Shown here in pieces: positions 56,540 to 64,000 of a stretch of 64,000 nucleotides of DNA; within the stretch, counting starts at the first letter, position 1; every line of letters starts with the position of its first letter. Source of the DNA: Streptomyces sp. HUAS ZL42 (GTDB lineage: Bacteria > Actinomycetota > Actinomycetes > Streptomycetales > Streptomycetaceae); assembly GCF_040782645.1 (NCBI RefSeq), contig NZ_CP160403.1:3286001-3350000 (forward strand), read 5' to 3'. The notes under the pieces were generated by a model, which saw only the letters and a program-made list of their open reading frames with translations, did no database searches and was not told where the DNA came from. The position numbers and the translations under genes are program-made.

Positions 56540-58195
56540 ATGCACATCCGGGTACCGAGACCCCGCAGCCTGGCCGGCCAGCTGTTCGGCATGCAGGCCG
56601 TGCTGATCGCCGTCCTCGTGGCCGGTTACGCGCTGTTCACCTACGTCAGCGACCGCAGCCAGGCCGAGGACGCGGCCGGCCGACAGGCCACGGCGGTGGC
56701 CCGGGCGGTCGCCGACTCCCCCTCCGTGCGGGCGGCGATCCGCACCCCCGATCCCACGGCATCGCTTCAGCCGTACGCGCTGAAGGTCATGCACGACGCC
56801 CGGGTCGACTTCGTCACGATCATGAACCCCGAGGGCATCCGCTGGACGCACCCGGACAAGAACCAGATAGGCCGGAAATTCCGTGGCCACACCGGCCCGG
56901 CGCTGAAGGGCGACACGTTCACCGAGACCTACACCGGCACCCTGGGCGCGTCCGTCCGCGCGGTCACCCCCATCGAGGACGAGGACAAGCAGATCATCGG
57001 CCTGGTCAGCGCGGGCATCAAGGTCGACGCGATCAGCGCACGGGTGCAGGACCAGCTCACGGCCCTGCTCGGGGTCGCGGGCGGCGCCCTCGCCCTCGGC
57101 GCCATCGGCACGTACGTCATCAACGCCCGGCTGCGCCGTCACACCCATGGCATGAACGCGGCCGAGCTCAGCCGGATGCACGACTACCACGAGGCGGCCC
57201 TGCATGCGGTGCGCGAGGGGCTGCTGATGCTCGACGGGCAGTACCGGGTGGCGCTGATCAACGACGGCGGGCAGGAGTTGCTGGGGGTCTCGGGCGAGGT
57301 GGTGGGCCGGTCCGTCGCCGACCTCGGGCTGCCGGCACCGCTCACGGGCGCGTTGCTGGCGTCGGAGCCCCGGGTGGACGAGGTGTATCTGACGGCGTCG
57401 CGGGTGCTGGTGGTGAACACGTCGCCGGTGTCGGGCGGTGAGCGCAGGGGCACGGTGGTCACATTGCGCGATGTGACCGAACTCCAGTCCCTCATGGGCG
57501 AGTTGGACTCCGAGCGGGGCTTCACGCAGGCGCTGCGGTCGCAGGCGCACGAGGCGGCGAACCGGCTCCACACCGTCGTCTCACTGATCGAGCTGGGCCG
57601 GTCGGAGGAGGCGGTGGAGTTCGCGACCGCCGAGCTGGAGCTGGCGCAGGCGCTGACCGACCAGGTGGTCGCGGCGGTGAGCGAGCCGGTGCTGGCGGCG
57701 CTGCTGCTGGGCAAGACGGCACAGGCCAACGAACGGGGCGTGGAGTTGGTGGTCTCGGAGGAGAGCGGGCTGGACGACGGGTTGCTGCCGCAGTCGCTGC
57801 CGGCCAGGGACCTGGTCACCATTCTGGGCAACCTGATCGACAACGCCGTGGACGCGGCACAGGGGAGTCTGCGGGCGCGGGTGACGGTGGCGGCGTACAC
57901 GGAGGGTTCGGATCTGATCCTCCGGGTGTCGGACACGGGAGCCGGGGTGGATCCCGCACATGCCTCGCAGGTCTTCGACCGGGGTTTCTCGACGAAGCCG
58001 TCCGGACCGGGGGGCCGGGGGCTGGGGCTGGCGCTGGTACGGCAGGCTGTGCACCGGCACGAGGGGACCCTGGCGGTGGCGGAGGCCGAGGGGGGCGGGG
58101 CGGAGTTCGAGGTGCGGTTGCCGTTGCGGGAGGCAGTCGGATCGGCGACCGTGTCCGCGCCCGCGTCCGGACCCGCGTCTGGAGGCGACGCATGA
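56540..58195 (+). CDS. Sensor histidine kinase of the CitA/DcuS family
   Basis: A 551-residue membrane kinase. First helix about residues 15-35 (GMQAVLIAVLVAGYALFTYV), extracytoplasmic PAS/Cache-like domain (about 36-170, with RVDFVTIMNPEGIRWTHPD), second helix near 175, a cytoplasmic PAS domain, and the phosphotransfer His in LRSQAHEAANRLHTVVSL. The HATPase has the N box LGNLIDNAVDAA and GGRGLGLALV. This layout is that of the CitA/DcuS family that senses citrate or C4-dicarboxylates. It overlaps the response regulator by four bases. Target: dctA, divergently transcribed. Confidence 0.92.
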   Translation: MHIRVPRPRSLAGQLFGMQAVLIAVLVAGYALFTYVSDRSQAEDAAGRQATAVARAVADSPSVRAAIRTPDPTASLQPYALKVMHDARVDFVTIMNPEGIRWTHPDKNQIGRKFRGHTGPALKGDTFTETYTGTLGASVRAVTPIEDEDKQIIGLVSAGIKVDAISARVQDQLTALLGVAGGALALGAIGTYVINARLRRHTHGMNAAELSRMHDYHEAALHAVREGLLMLDGQYRVALINDGGQELLGVSGEVVGRSVADLGLPAPLTGALLASEPRVDEVYLTASRVLVVNTSPVSGGERRGTVVTLRDVTELQSLMGELDSERGFTQALRSQAHEAANRLHTVVSLIELGRSEEAVEFATAELELAQALTDQVVAAVSEPVLAALLLGKTAQANERGVELVVSEESGLDDGLLPQSLPARDLVTILGNLIDNAVDAAQGSLRARVTVAAYTEGSDLILRVSDTGAGVDPAHASQVFDRGFSTKPSGPGGRGLGLALVRQAVHRHEGTLAVAEAEGGGAEFEVRLPLREAVGSATVSAPASGPASGGDA

Positions 58196-58887
58196 CGAAC
58201 GAGCAACCCATCCGCGTCCTGGTCGTCGAGGACGACCCGGTGGCGGCGGATGCGCACGTGATGTACGTCGGGCGGGTGCCCGGCTTCGTCGCCGTCGGCA
58301 AGGCGCACACGGGCGCGGAGGCGCGGCGGATGCTGGACCGCATGCCGGTGGATCTGCTGCTGCTGGACCTGCACCTGCCGGACGCGCACGGGCTGCAGCT
58401 GGCGCGGTCGCTGCGGGCGGCCGGATATCACGCGGACGTCATCGCGGTGACGTCCGCGCGGGACCTGGCGATCGTGCGGGAAGGGGTGTCGCTGGGGGTC
58501 GTCCAGTACGTACTGAAGCCGTTCACCTTCGCGACCTTGCGGGACCGGCTGGTGCGGTACGCGGAGTTCCGGGGGGCCGCGGGAGAGGCGAGCGGCCAGG
58601 ACGAGGTGGACCGGGCACTGGCCGCGCTGCGGGCACCGGGGCCGGTCGCGCTGCCGAAGGGGCTGAGCGCGCCGACGCTGGAGCGGGTGCGGGGGGCCTT
58701 GCGGGAGTGCGAGGAGGGGCTGACCGCGGCGGGGATCGCGGAGGCCGTGGGGATCTCCCGGATCACCGCTCGGCGGTATCTGGAGCATCTGGTCGAGGCG
58801 GGGAGAGCCGAGCGGAAGCCGGTCTACGGGCAGGTGGGGAGGCCTGAGTTGGTGTATCGGTGGGTTCGCGGAGGGCGGGGGCGGTAA
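58192..58887 (+). CDS. Response regulator of the CitB/DcuR family
   Basis: A 231-residue regulator: receiver domain with the phosphoacceptor Asp in LLLLDLHLPDAHG (about residues 57-69) and the switch residues ITVTSARD-like VIAVTSARDLAIV, then a C-terminal HTH (TAAGIAEAVGISRITARRYL, residues about 183-202) of the DcuR/CitB type. The ATG overlaps the kinase stop (ATGA). It probably activates dctA in response to external dicarboxylate. Confidence 0.93.
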   Translation: MTNEQPIRVLVVEDDPVAADAHVMYVGRVPGFVAVGKAHTGAEARRMLDRMPVDLLLLDLHLPDAHGLQLARSLRAAGYHADVIAVTSARDLAIVREGVSLGVVQYVLKPFTFATLRDRLVRYAEFRGAAGEASGQDEVDRALAALRAPGPVALPKGLSAPTLERVRGALRECEEGLTAAGIAEAVGISRITARRYLEHLVEAGRAERKPVYGQVGRPELVYRWVRGGRGR

Positions 58888-58911
58888 GAACGGCCGACCA
58901 CGGCTTCACCG

Positions 58912-59469
58912 TCAGGCCACGGCGTCCCGCGACCCGAACGGCACCGCGTACACGACGATGAGGACCCCCAGCCCCACGACGGCGAGCGCCTCGACGACCG
59001 ACAGAACCAGCAGCCCCGCCGAGACCTGCCCGCCGGCCCAGTACACGACGAGCGCGGCCAGCGGTACGACGCAGAAGGCGAGCAGATCGATCACGCACTG
59101 CGCGACCTTCCGCGGCACGCGCCGCGTATCGCCCCGATGGAAGGTCTCCCACTTGAAGAGCCCGGTCTCCCCCGCCTGGGCGAGTTCGCCGAGCCTCGGC
59201 CCCAACTCCCCCCGTACATAGGCCCCGATCGCGGAGATCTTCTCGTCGTTGACCAGATAGGTCCACCCGAGCACGACACACACCGGCGGCAGCGCCAGCA
59301 GCATCGACGTCTGCTTCGCCTGAGCCGCCGCGGCGACGACGGCCGCGACGACACCGAGCGTCACGTACAGCAGGTTGTCGCGGAACCCGATGCGCGCCTT
59401 CTGCTCGTCCTTGACGCTCTGGTACTCGGCGAGCAGCAACTGCCCCACGGTGACGTCCTGCTCCGCCAC
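58912..59469 (-). CDS. Four-TM membrane protein of unknown function
   Basis: A 185-residue membrane protein. Helices are predicted by eye at about residues 33-49, 54-72, 124-145 and 150-175, giving two hairpins joined by a polar loop of about 50 residues (NDEKISAIGAYVRGEL to HRGDTRRVPRK). The N-terminal 30 residues (VTVGQLLLAEYQSVKDEQKAR) form a charged helix. GTG at 59469 has GGGAAGGGG upstream. I do not recognise the family. It is divergent from a nucleosidase gene across 66 bases and could be its membrane partner. It converges with the response regulator gene. Confidence 0.75.
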   Translation of the reverse strand: MAEQDVTVGQLLLAEYQSVKDEQKARIGFRDNLLYVTLGVVAAVVAAAAQAKQTSMLLALPPVCVVLGWTYLVNDEKISAIGAYVRGELGPRLGELAQAGETGLFKWETFHRGDTRRVPRKVAQCVIDLLAFCVVPLAALVVYWAGGQVSAGLLVLSVVEALAVVGLGVLIVVYAVPFGSRDAVA

Positions 59470-59535
59470 GTCCGGCCCCTTCCCCCGCTGCCGACACGCC
59501 GCCTGGGCCAGGCGACTTGGCAGTACCTTAAGGGT

Positions 59536-60381
59536 GTGCCGGAGATTGATCCCACCGTCGTGGTCCTCACCGCGCTCGCGCTGGAGTACACAGCCATGCG
59601 CGCTCACGTGGTCGACCGGGAGGAACTCGTCCACGAGGACGGAACCCGGGTCGAGCGCGGCCGGCTCGAGGGCACGGGGTGGAGGGTCGCGATCGCGGAG
59701 CTCGGCGAGGGGGCCGTGAACACCGCCGCGCTGACCACGCAGATCCTCTCGTGGCTGCGTCCGCAGGCTGTCCTCTTCGTCGGAGTCGCGGGCAGCCTCA
59801 AGGACGACATCGGGATCGGGGATGTCGTGGTCGGCACGAAGGTGTACGGGATCCAGGGCGGCAAGCAGACCCCGGGTGGCTTCCTGGTCCGCCCCGAGGC
59901 CTGGCACAGCTCGAACGCCCTTGTACAGGCCGCCCGTTCCGCCGTACGGGACATGGCTGACGTGCGGGCGCACTTCAAGCCCGTCGCGGCGGGCGACGTC
60001 GTCCTGGCCGACGCCCGGTCCGAGATCGCGCGGCACCTGCGCGAGAACTACAACGACGCGGCCGCCATCGAGACGGAGGGGTCCGGGACGGCTCATGCGG
60101 CGCATCTGAACGGGCAGTTGGACGCGCTGGTGATCCGGGGGATCAGCGATCTGGCCGATGCCGGCAAGAGCAAGGCCGACGTGGGCGGCTCTCAGGAGCG
60201 TGCGGCGGCGCGGGCGGCGGCCGTGGCGGTGGGGGTGCTGCGCAAGCATCGGCCGCGGGCGGACGGTCGCCGTGCCGGCTCCGACGGCGCCGCCGTCTAC
60301 CACGGCGACCACTACGACTTCCGTGGCGGCACCTTCCACGCGACCGTCATCGCGAAGTCGACCGGACGGCAGCAGCCGTAA
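59536..60381 (+). CDS. MTA/SAH nucleosidase-like phosphorylase-superfamily protein with C-terminal tail
   Basis: A 281-residue protein of the purine-nucleoside phosphorylase/MTAN superfamily. The N-terminal VVVLTALALEYTAMRAHV, FVGVAGSLKDDIGIGDVVVG, a glutamate motif (AAIETEGSGTAHAA) and the catalytic Asp (VIRGISDLAD) fit the fold. The C-terminal 30 residues are an unusual glycine/aromatic tail (GDHYDFRGGTFHATV) that I recall from Streptomyces defence- or NACHT-linked proteins. GTG at 59536 follows TACCTT, a possible -10 six bases away, so the message may be leaderless. The divergent four-TM protein suggests a functional pair. Confidence 0.82.
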   Translation: MPEIDPTVVVLTALALEYTAMRAHVVDREELVHEDGTRVERGRLEGTGWRVAIAELGEGAVNTAALTTQILSWLRPQAVLFVGVAGSLKDDIGIGDVVVGTKVYGIQGGKQTPGGFLVRPEAWHSSNALVQAARSAVRDMADVRAHFKPVAAGDVVLADARSEIARHLRENYNDAAAIETEGSGTAHAAHLNGQLDALVIRGISDLADAGKSKADVGGSQERAAARAAAVAVGVLRKHRPRADGRRAGSDGAAVYHGDHYDFRGGTFHATVIAKSTGRQQP

Positions 60382-60396
60382 GGACAGCGTCCAGGG

Positions 60397-60846
60397 TCAC
60401 GCCTCCGGCAACACGCCTGGCCGGAACGGCTCCACCCCCACCACCCGCCGCACCTTCACCGGCTCGATCAGCAGCATCACCCGCCGCTCCCCGGGCAGCA
60501 GCCACGGATAGCGGTCCTCCCCGATGTACTTCTTCGTCAGCCGGTCCATCGAGCGCTCCGCCTCCTCGCCCTCCACGAACCGGACCACCCGGCCCCGGAT
60601 CTCCACCCGGTCGTACGGGTTCTCGGGGTCGTGGTGCGACAGCGAGACGTTCGGATTGCGCCGCAGGTTTTCCTCCTTCACGCGGCCGATGGCGGTGTTG
60701 ACCATGACGTACTCACCTTCGAGGTCCGCCCACATGGGCGAAACCTGCGGAGCTCCGTCCGGGCCGACCGTCGCGAGGTGCCAGAAGTTCGGCGCCAGCA
60801 GACGCTCGCGAATATGCCCCTCTACCTTGCCGTTCACCTCGTACAC
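60397..60846 (-). CDS. PPOX-class flavin/F420-dependent oxidoreductase
   Basis: A protein of about 149 residues with the split beta-barrel flavin-reductase fold: FWHLATVGPDGAPQVSPMWAD at the start, VKEENLRRNPNVSLSHHDPEN, and YDRVEIRGRVVRF. This is the actinomycete F420/FMN-dependent PPOX group. GTG at 60846 is preceded by GGGAGG; another GTG three codons later is possible. Longer readings have no ribosome site. It converges with the nucleosidase gene. Substrate unknown. Confidence 0.82.
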   Translation of the reverse strand: MYEVNGKVEGHIRERLLAPNFWHLATVGPDGAPQVSPMWADLEGEYVMVNTAIGRVKEENLRRNPNVSLSHHDPENPYDRVEIRGRVVRFVEGEEAERSMDRLTKKYIGEDRYPWLLPGERRVMLLIEPVKVRRVVGVEPFRPGVLPEA

Positions 60847-60997
60847 GAAGCCCTCGCCCTCCCGAACGCCCGTCCCCGCCGGTCCCGGCGCCATCCTCGC
60901 CGCCGGCCCGCTCCGGCGACAGACGATCTCCGGACAGGCCCGCCCGGCGGCCCGAACCGTACGTTTCCACAATCCGTGATCCTGGCCGAACAGACCG

Positions 60998-61034
60998 TAG
61001 TCACCATGCCGCCGTGCCCGTACGTTGTGGGCCG
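60998..61034 (+). promoter_or_regulatory. Candidate leaderless promoter of the XRE regulator
   Basis: TAGTCA at 60998-61003 and TACGTT at 61021-61026 are separated by 17 bases, and the GTG start follows at the expected transcription start, 7 bases after the -10. Leaderless messages are common in actinomycetes. Confidence 0.45.
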
Positions 61035-61747
61035 TGCGCCGACCCCCAGCCCTGCCCGGCCAGCCCGGTCCCCCGTTCAACGCCCCCGTCGCCCGCAGAC
61101 TCCGTACCGCCCTCAACATGGCTCCCGAGCACGTCGCCCACGGGCTGCGTGCCTCGTACGGACTGCCCTACGTCACCCCTGATCTCGTCCTCGCCTGGGA
61201 ACGCGGGGCCACCACCCCGACAAGTCCCGAACTCACCGCCCTCGCGGGCGTGTTGTGGTGCTCCCCCGGTGAACTCATCGGCAGGCCACGCACCTTGCGC
61301 GAGCACCGGATCGCCCGCGGGCTCGCTCCCGAGGACGTCGCCCGTACCGTCGGGCACGAACTGCTCGCGTATCTGCGGATGGAGGAGAGCGGGCAGTGGC
61401 GCGGCAGCGAGCGGCAGTCCGCCGTCCTCGCCGAGCTGCTCTCGCTGTCCCTGCCCGACTTCGTCACCGTCACGGGGCGCGACCCCCACCTTGCCGAGCT
61501 GCTGCGCGGCGCGGTGACGACGCGCTGGCAGGCGTACGTCCGGCCGGTGGGCAGGACCGTGCCCCTGGACCGGCGCCTGCTGGAGCACGTACTCCGGGAG
61601 CTGCACCGGGAGTACCAGGGGCAGATGGTCGCCACGCTGAGCTGGGGCGGCGGCAGCGCCGCCGGCGACTCGAGCGACGCCGGCCGGGACCTCCTCGACC
61701 GGATCTTGGAGCACTTCTGGATCCGCGTCCGGGAGAACACCGGTTGA
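61034..61747 (+). CDS. XRE-family helix-turn-helix regulator
   Basis: A 237-residue regulator with two XRE-like DNA-binding segments (RRLRTALNMAPEHVAHGL..., then LREHRIARGLAPEDVARTVG), followed by a long helical C-terminal region (LLELSLPDF-type and LDRRLLEHVLRELHREYQG). GTG at 61034 has no Shine-Dalgarno. TACGTT lies seven bases upstream and TAGTCA 17 bases before that, as expected for a leaderless promoter. It ends just before the second MITE-like element. Target unknown. Confidence 0.83.
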   Translation: MRRPPALPGQPGPPFNAPVARRLRTALNMAPEHVAHGLRASYGLPYVTPDLVLAWERGATTPTSPELTALAGVLWCSPGELIGRPRTLREHRIARGLAPEDVARTVGHELLAYLRMEESGQWRGSERQSAVLAELLSLSLPDFVTVTGRDPHLAELLRGAVTTRWQAYVRPVGRTVPLDRRLLEHVLRELHREYQGQMVATLSWGGGSAAGDSSDAGRDLLDRILEHFWIRVRENTG

Positions 61748-61756
61748 AACGGGCCA

Positions 61757-61941
61757 GGGCCTGTCCGGCGGATCATGCCGCAGACGCGGGGTCTGGCACG
61801 CCCATCTGCCGCGTTGTCGTCGGTTGCCGACGCTCCGCGTCGACGCCCTCCTCCGCCTTGCAGCTGGACGCACCAGACCCCGCTCACCCGCGCTGATCAG
61901 GCGCCGCTGCTTTTCTGCGACCCGATCCGCCGGACAGGGCC
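61757..61941 (-). mobile_element. MITE-like element 2
   Basis: About 185 bases with nearly perfect inverted ends: GGGCCTGTCCGGCGGATC (61757-61774) and GATCCGCCGGACAGGGCC (61924-61941), 17 of 18 complementary. Its reverse complement matches element 1 (54502) in order over most of its length. No open frame of its own. It ends at the TAG stop of pfkA (61941-61943 on the minus strand), and the sequence at the junction reads CTAG. This looks like a non-autonomous relative of a DDE transposon. Confidence 0.83.
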
Positions 61942-62966
61942 TAGAAGACCGACTCGGCCTCGTCCATGCGGTCCTTCGGCACCGTCTTCAGCTCGGTCAC
62001 GGCCTCCGCCAGCGGCACCATCACGATGTCCGTCCCGCGCAGCGCGGTCATCCTGCCGAACTCGCCCCGGTGCGCGGCCTCCACCGCGTGCCAGCCGAAG
62101 CGGGTGGCGAGGACCCTGTCGTACGCGGTCGGTACGCCACCGCGCTGGACGTGGCCGAGGATGACCGGCTTGGCCTCCTTGCCGAGGCGGCGCTCCAGCT
62201 CGTACGCCAGGGCCGTGCCGATGCCCTGGAAACGCTCGTGGCCGAACTGGTCGATCTCACCCTTGCCGTAGTCCATCGTGCCCTCGGCCGGGTGCGCGCC
62301 CTCGGCGACGCACACCACCGCGAACTTCTTGCCGCGGGCGAAGCGCTCCTCGACCATCTTGACCAGGTCGGCCGGGTCGAACGGGCGCTCCGGCAGGCAG
62401 ATGCCGTGCGCGCCGGCCGACATGCCCGACTCGAGGGCGATCCACCCGGCGTGCCGGCCCATGACCTCGACGACCATCACGCGCTGGTGGGACTCGGCGG
62501 TGGTCTTCAGACGGTCCATCGCCTCCGTGGCGACCCCCACCGCCGTGTCGAAGCCGAAGGTGCGGTCCGTGGAGGAGATGTCGTTGTCGATCGTCTTCGG
62601 GACGCCCACCACCGGCAGCCCGGCGTCCGACAGCATCCGCGCCGCCGTCAGGGTGCCCTCGCCGCCGATCGGGACGAGCGCGTCGATGCCGAAGTCCTCG
62701 ACCATGTCGCCGGCCCGCTCGCAGGCCTCGCGCAACCGGTCGCGCTCCAGTCGGGAGGAGCCCAGGATGGTGCCGCCGCGGGCGAGGATGCCGCTGACCG
62801 CGTTCAGGTCGAGGCGGCGGTAGCGTCCGTCGAGCAGGCCCGCGTAGCCGTCCTCGAAGCCGATCACCTCGTCGCCGTAGTTGTCGACCGCTCGGTGCAC
62901 GACCGACCTGATCACGGCGTTCAGGCCGGGGCAGTCTCCGCCTGCGGTGAGAACTCCGATGCGCAT
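61941..62966 (-). CDS. pfkA: ATP-dependent 6-phosphofructokinase
   Basis: A 341-residue PfkA-type kinase. Motifs: LTAGGDCPGLNAVIR at the N-terminus, ATP-site IGGEGTLTAARML, catalytic PKTIDNDISSTDRTFGF, EVMGRHAGWIALESG, HVQRGGVPTAYDRVLATRFG. It belongs to the actinomycete group with GGDCPGLN. ATG at 62966. Divergent from pta across about 225 bases, linking glycolytic flux to acetate/acetyl-CoA metabolism. Confidence 0.95.
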   Translation of the reverse strand: MRIGVLTAGGDCPGLNAVIRSVVHRAVDNYGDEVIGFEDGYAGLLDGRYRRLDLNAVSGILARGGTILGSSRLERDRLREACERAGDMVEDFGIDALVPIGGEGTLTAARMLSDAGLPVVGVPKTIDNDISSTDRTFGFDTAVGVATEAMDRLKTTAESHQRVMVVEVMGRHAGWIALESGMSAGAHGICLPERPFDPADLVKMVEERFARGKKFAVVCVAEGAHPAEGTMDYGKGEIDQFGHERFQGIGTALAYELERRLGKEAKPVILGHVQRGGVPTAYDRVLATRFGWHAVEAAHRGEFGRMTALRGTDIVMVPLAEAVTELKTVPKDRMDEAESVF

Positions 62967-63042
62967 CGTGCTGTGTCTCCTGGTCGCTGTCGGTACCGGT
63001 GAGCCAGTCCGATTGTTTCACGTCGCCCAGGCAGGTGCCGAC

Positions 63043-63059
63043 GCGCCCCTGACGGGCGC
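63043..63059 (+). other. First hairpin in the pta leader
   Basis: GCGCCC at 63043-63048 and GGGCGC at 63054-63059 form a 6-bp stem with a 5-base loop, followed by TTTAG. It lies upstream of the second hairpin in the same leader and may be part of one folded regulator. Confidence 0.5.
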
Positions 63060-63086
63060 TTTAGCCGTGTGCGAGGGTATTGTCAA

Positions 63087-63119
63087 GTGGGTTCTGCCCA
63101 CCTTGGTGGGCGATTTTTT
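63087..63119 (+). promoter_or_regulatory. Putative attenuator in the pta leader
   Basis: GCCCACC (63096-63102) pairs with GGTGGGC (63105-63111) to make a stem followed by TTTTTT (63114-63119), an intrinsic terminator aimed into pta 72 bases downstream. The middle CCCAC (63097-63101) can instead pair with GTGGG at 63087-63091, giving a mutually exclusive antiterminator hairpin. No other gene upstream on this strand needs a terminator here. A ligand cannot be named. Confidence 0.6.
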
Positions 63120-63191
63120 GCACAGGCGTTTACCCAGGCGACATTGTTCGGATACGGGATTTTTCAGGACACGGAGAAACGGAGAGTTCGC

Positions 63192-64000
63192 GTGACGCGC
63201 AGCGTGTACGTGACCGGTATCGACCGCGGAGACGGCCGCCAGGTCGTCGAACTGGGGGTCATGGAGCTGCTGACCCGGCAGGTCGACCGGGTCGGGGTGT
63301 TCCGGCCGCTCGTCCACCACAGCCCGGACCGCCTGTTCGAGCTGCTGCGCGCCCGCTACCGGCTGTCCCAGGACCCGGCGACCGTGTACGGCATGGACTA
63401 CCACGAGGCGTCCGCCCTGCTGGCCGAGCGCGGGACCGACGAGCTGGTGTCGACCCTCGTCGACCGGTTCCATGTAGTCGCGCGCGACTACGACGTCGTC
63501 CTCGTCCTCGGCACCGACTTCGCCGACACCCAGCTCCCGGACGAGCTGTCGCTCAACGCACGGCTCGCGAACGAGTTCGGCGCCTCCGTGATCCCGGTCG
63601 TGGGAGGCCGGAAGCAGACCACCGAGTCCGTGCTCGCCGAGACGCGCAACGCGTACCGGGCGTACGACGGCCTCGGCTGCGACGTCCTCGCCATGGTCAC
63701 CAACCGCGTGGACCGCACCGGCCGGGACGAGATCGCCGGACTGCTCGACTCCCGTCTCCCCGTGCCCTGTTACGTCCTCCCGGACGAGCCCGCCCTCTCC
63801 GCTCCCACCGTCTCCCAGATCAGCCACACCCTCGGCGCCAAGGTCCTCATCGGCGACGACTCCGGGCTCGCCCGGGACGCGCTCGGCTTCGTCTTCGGCG
63901 GTGCGATGCTGCCGAACTTCCTGAGCGCCCTGACCCCGGGCTGCCTCGTGGTGACCCCGGGCGACCGCGCGGACCTGGTCGTGGGCGCACTGGCCGCGCA
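63192..64000 (+). CDS. pta: Phosphate acetyltransferase, partial
   Basis: The N-terminal 269 residues of a long-type Pta that converts acetyl-CoA and phosphate to acetyl phosphate. This part is the AAA_26/DRTGG regulatory region, with VYVTGIDRGDGRQVVELGVME, YGMDYHEASALL and the ALGFVFGGAMLPNFL DRTGG-like segment; the catalytic domain lies beyond the right edge. GTG at 63192 follows GGAGA. It is divergent from pfkA, and its leader carries the possible attenuator. ackA, its usual partner, is not in the window. Confidence 0.93.
   Translation, partial: MTRSVYVTGIDRGDGRQVVELGVMELLTRQVDRVGVFRPLVHHSPDRLFELLRARYRLSQDPATVYGMDYHEASALLAERGTDELVSTLVDRFHVVARDYDVVLVLGTDFADTQLPDELSLNARLANEFGASVIPVVGGRKQTTESVLAETRNAYRAYDGLGCDVLAMVTNRVDRTGRDEIAGLLDSRLPVPCYVLPDEPALSAPTVSQISHTLGAKVLIGDDSGLARDALGFVFGGAMLPNFLSALTPGCLVVTPGDRADLVVGALAA

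Overview
This is a 64-kb stretch of chromosome from a very GC-rich actinomycete, almost certainly Streptomyces. Codon third positions are strongly G/C, GTG and TTG starts are common, and secreted proteins carry actinomycete-style signal peptides. The gene order (peptide ABC transporter, glycine cleavage, L,D-transpeptidases, ABC exporters, M4 proteases, GlgE pathway, pfkA/pta) matches my memory of the S. coelicolor core region around SCO5425-SCO5480. That comparison is recall, not a search. Both edges cut genes: a peptide-transporter ATPase on the left and phosphate acetyltransferase on the right.

Layout. 1-4.2 kb: a leftward peptide/dipeptide ABC transporter operon (dppC-dppA-dppB-dppD). 4.5-7.1 kb: two SseB-like proteins and a P-loop kinase-like protein. 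7.2-11.9 kb: a tandem glycine riboswitch followed by gcvT-gcvH-glyA-sdaA, a glycine/serine catabolic block. 11.9-17.5 kb: MOSC protein, EF-hand protein, a decayed MerR regulator, GNAT acetyltransferase, a lipoprotein beta-propeller with a deacetylase-like partner, an anti-sigma-type ATPase and an enoyl-CoA hydratase. 17.7-22.7 kb: two L,D-transpeptidase lipoproteins and the glycogen debranching enzyme GlgX. 22.8-30.1 kb: two heterodimeric ABC exporter pairs with complementary degenerate ATP sites. 30.5-34.6 kb: two M4 metalloproteases. 35.2-48.2 kb: alpha-glucan metabolism (glgP, then glgE-treS-maltokinase-glgB), interrupted by a repeat-rich gap and a secreted subtilisin. 48.4-54.5 kb: an atypical P450, a HelD/HelR-like RNA polymerase-associated helicase, a merR-trxA operon, and a mycothiol-isomerase-like gene divergent from a MarR regulator. 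54.5-61.9 kb: a segment bounded by two related, inverted MITE-like elements. It holds dctA with a CitA/DcuS-type two-component system, a divergent pair encoding a four-TM protein and a nucleosidase, a PPOX-family flavoprotein and an XRE regulator. 61.9-64 kb: pfkA and, divergently, pta.

How the genes work together. The riboswitch block turns on glycine cleavage and serine deamination when glycine is high. GlgP and GlgX degrade alpha-glucan, while TreS, maltokinase, GlgE and GlgB build it from trehalose/maltose through maltose-1-phosphate. PfkA and Pta sit next to these as central carbon enzymes.

The most unusual signals are these. A dispersed hairpin repeat has been absorbed in frame into the linker of an ABC exporter, and the same repeat is tandemly duplicated beside glgP. 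Two MITE-like elements abut TAG stop codons. The leader of pta contains mutually exclusive hairpins that look like an attenuator. The nucleosidase/four-TM divergent pair is the best candidate for an undescribed system. The P450 lacks the EXXR motif, and GlgB carries a histone-like Lys/Ala tail.
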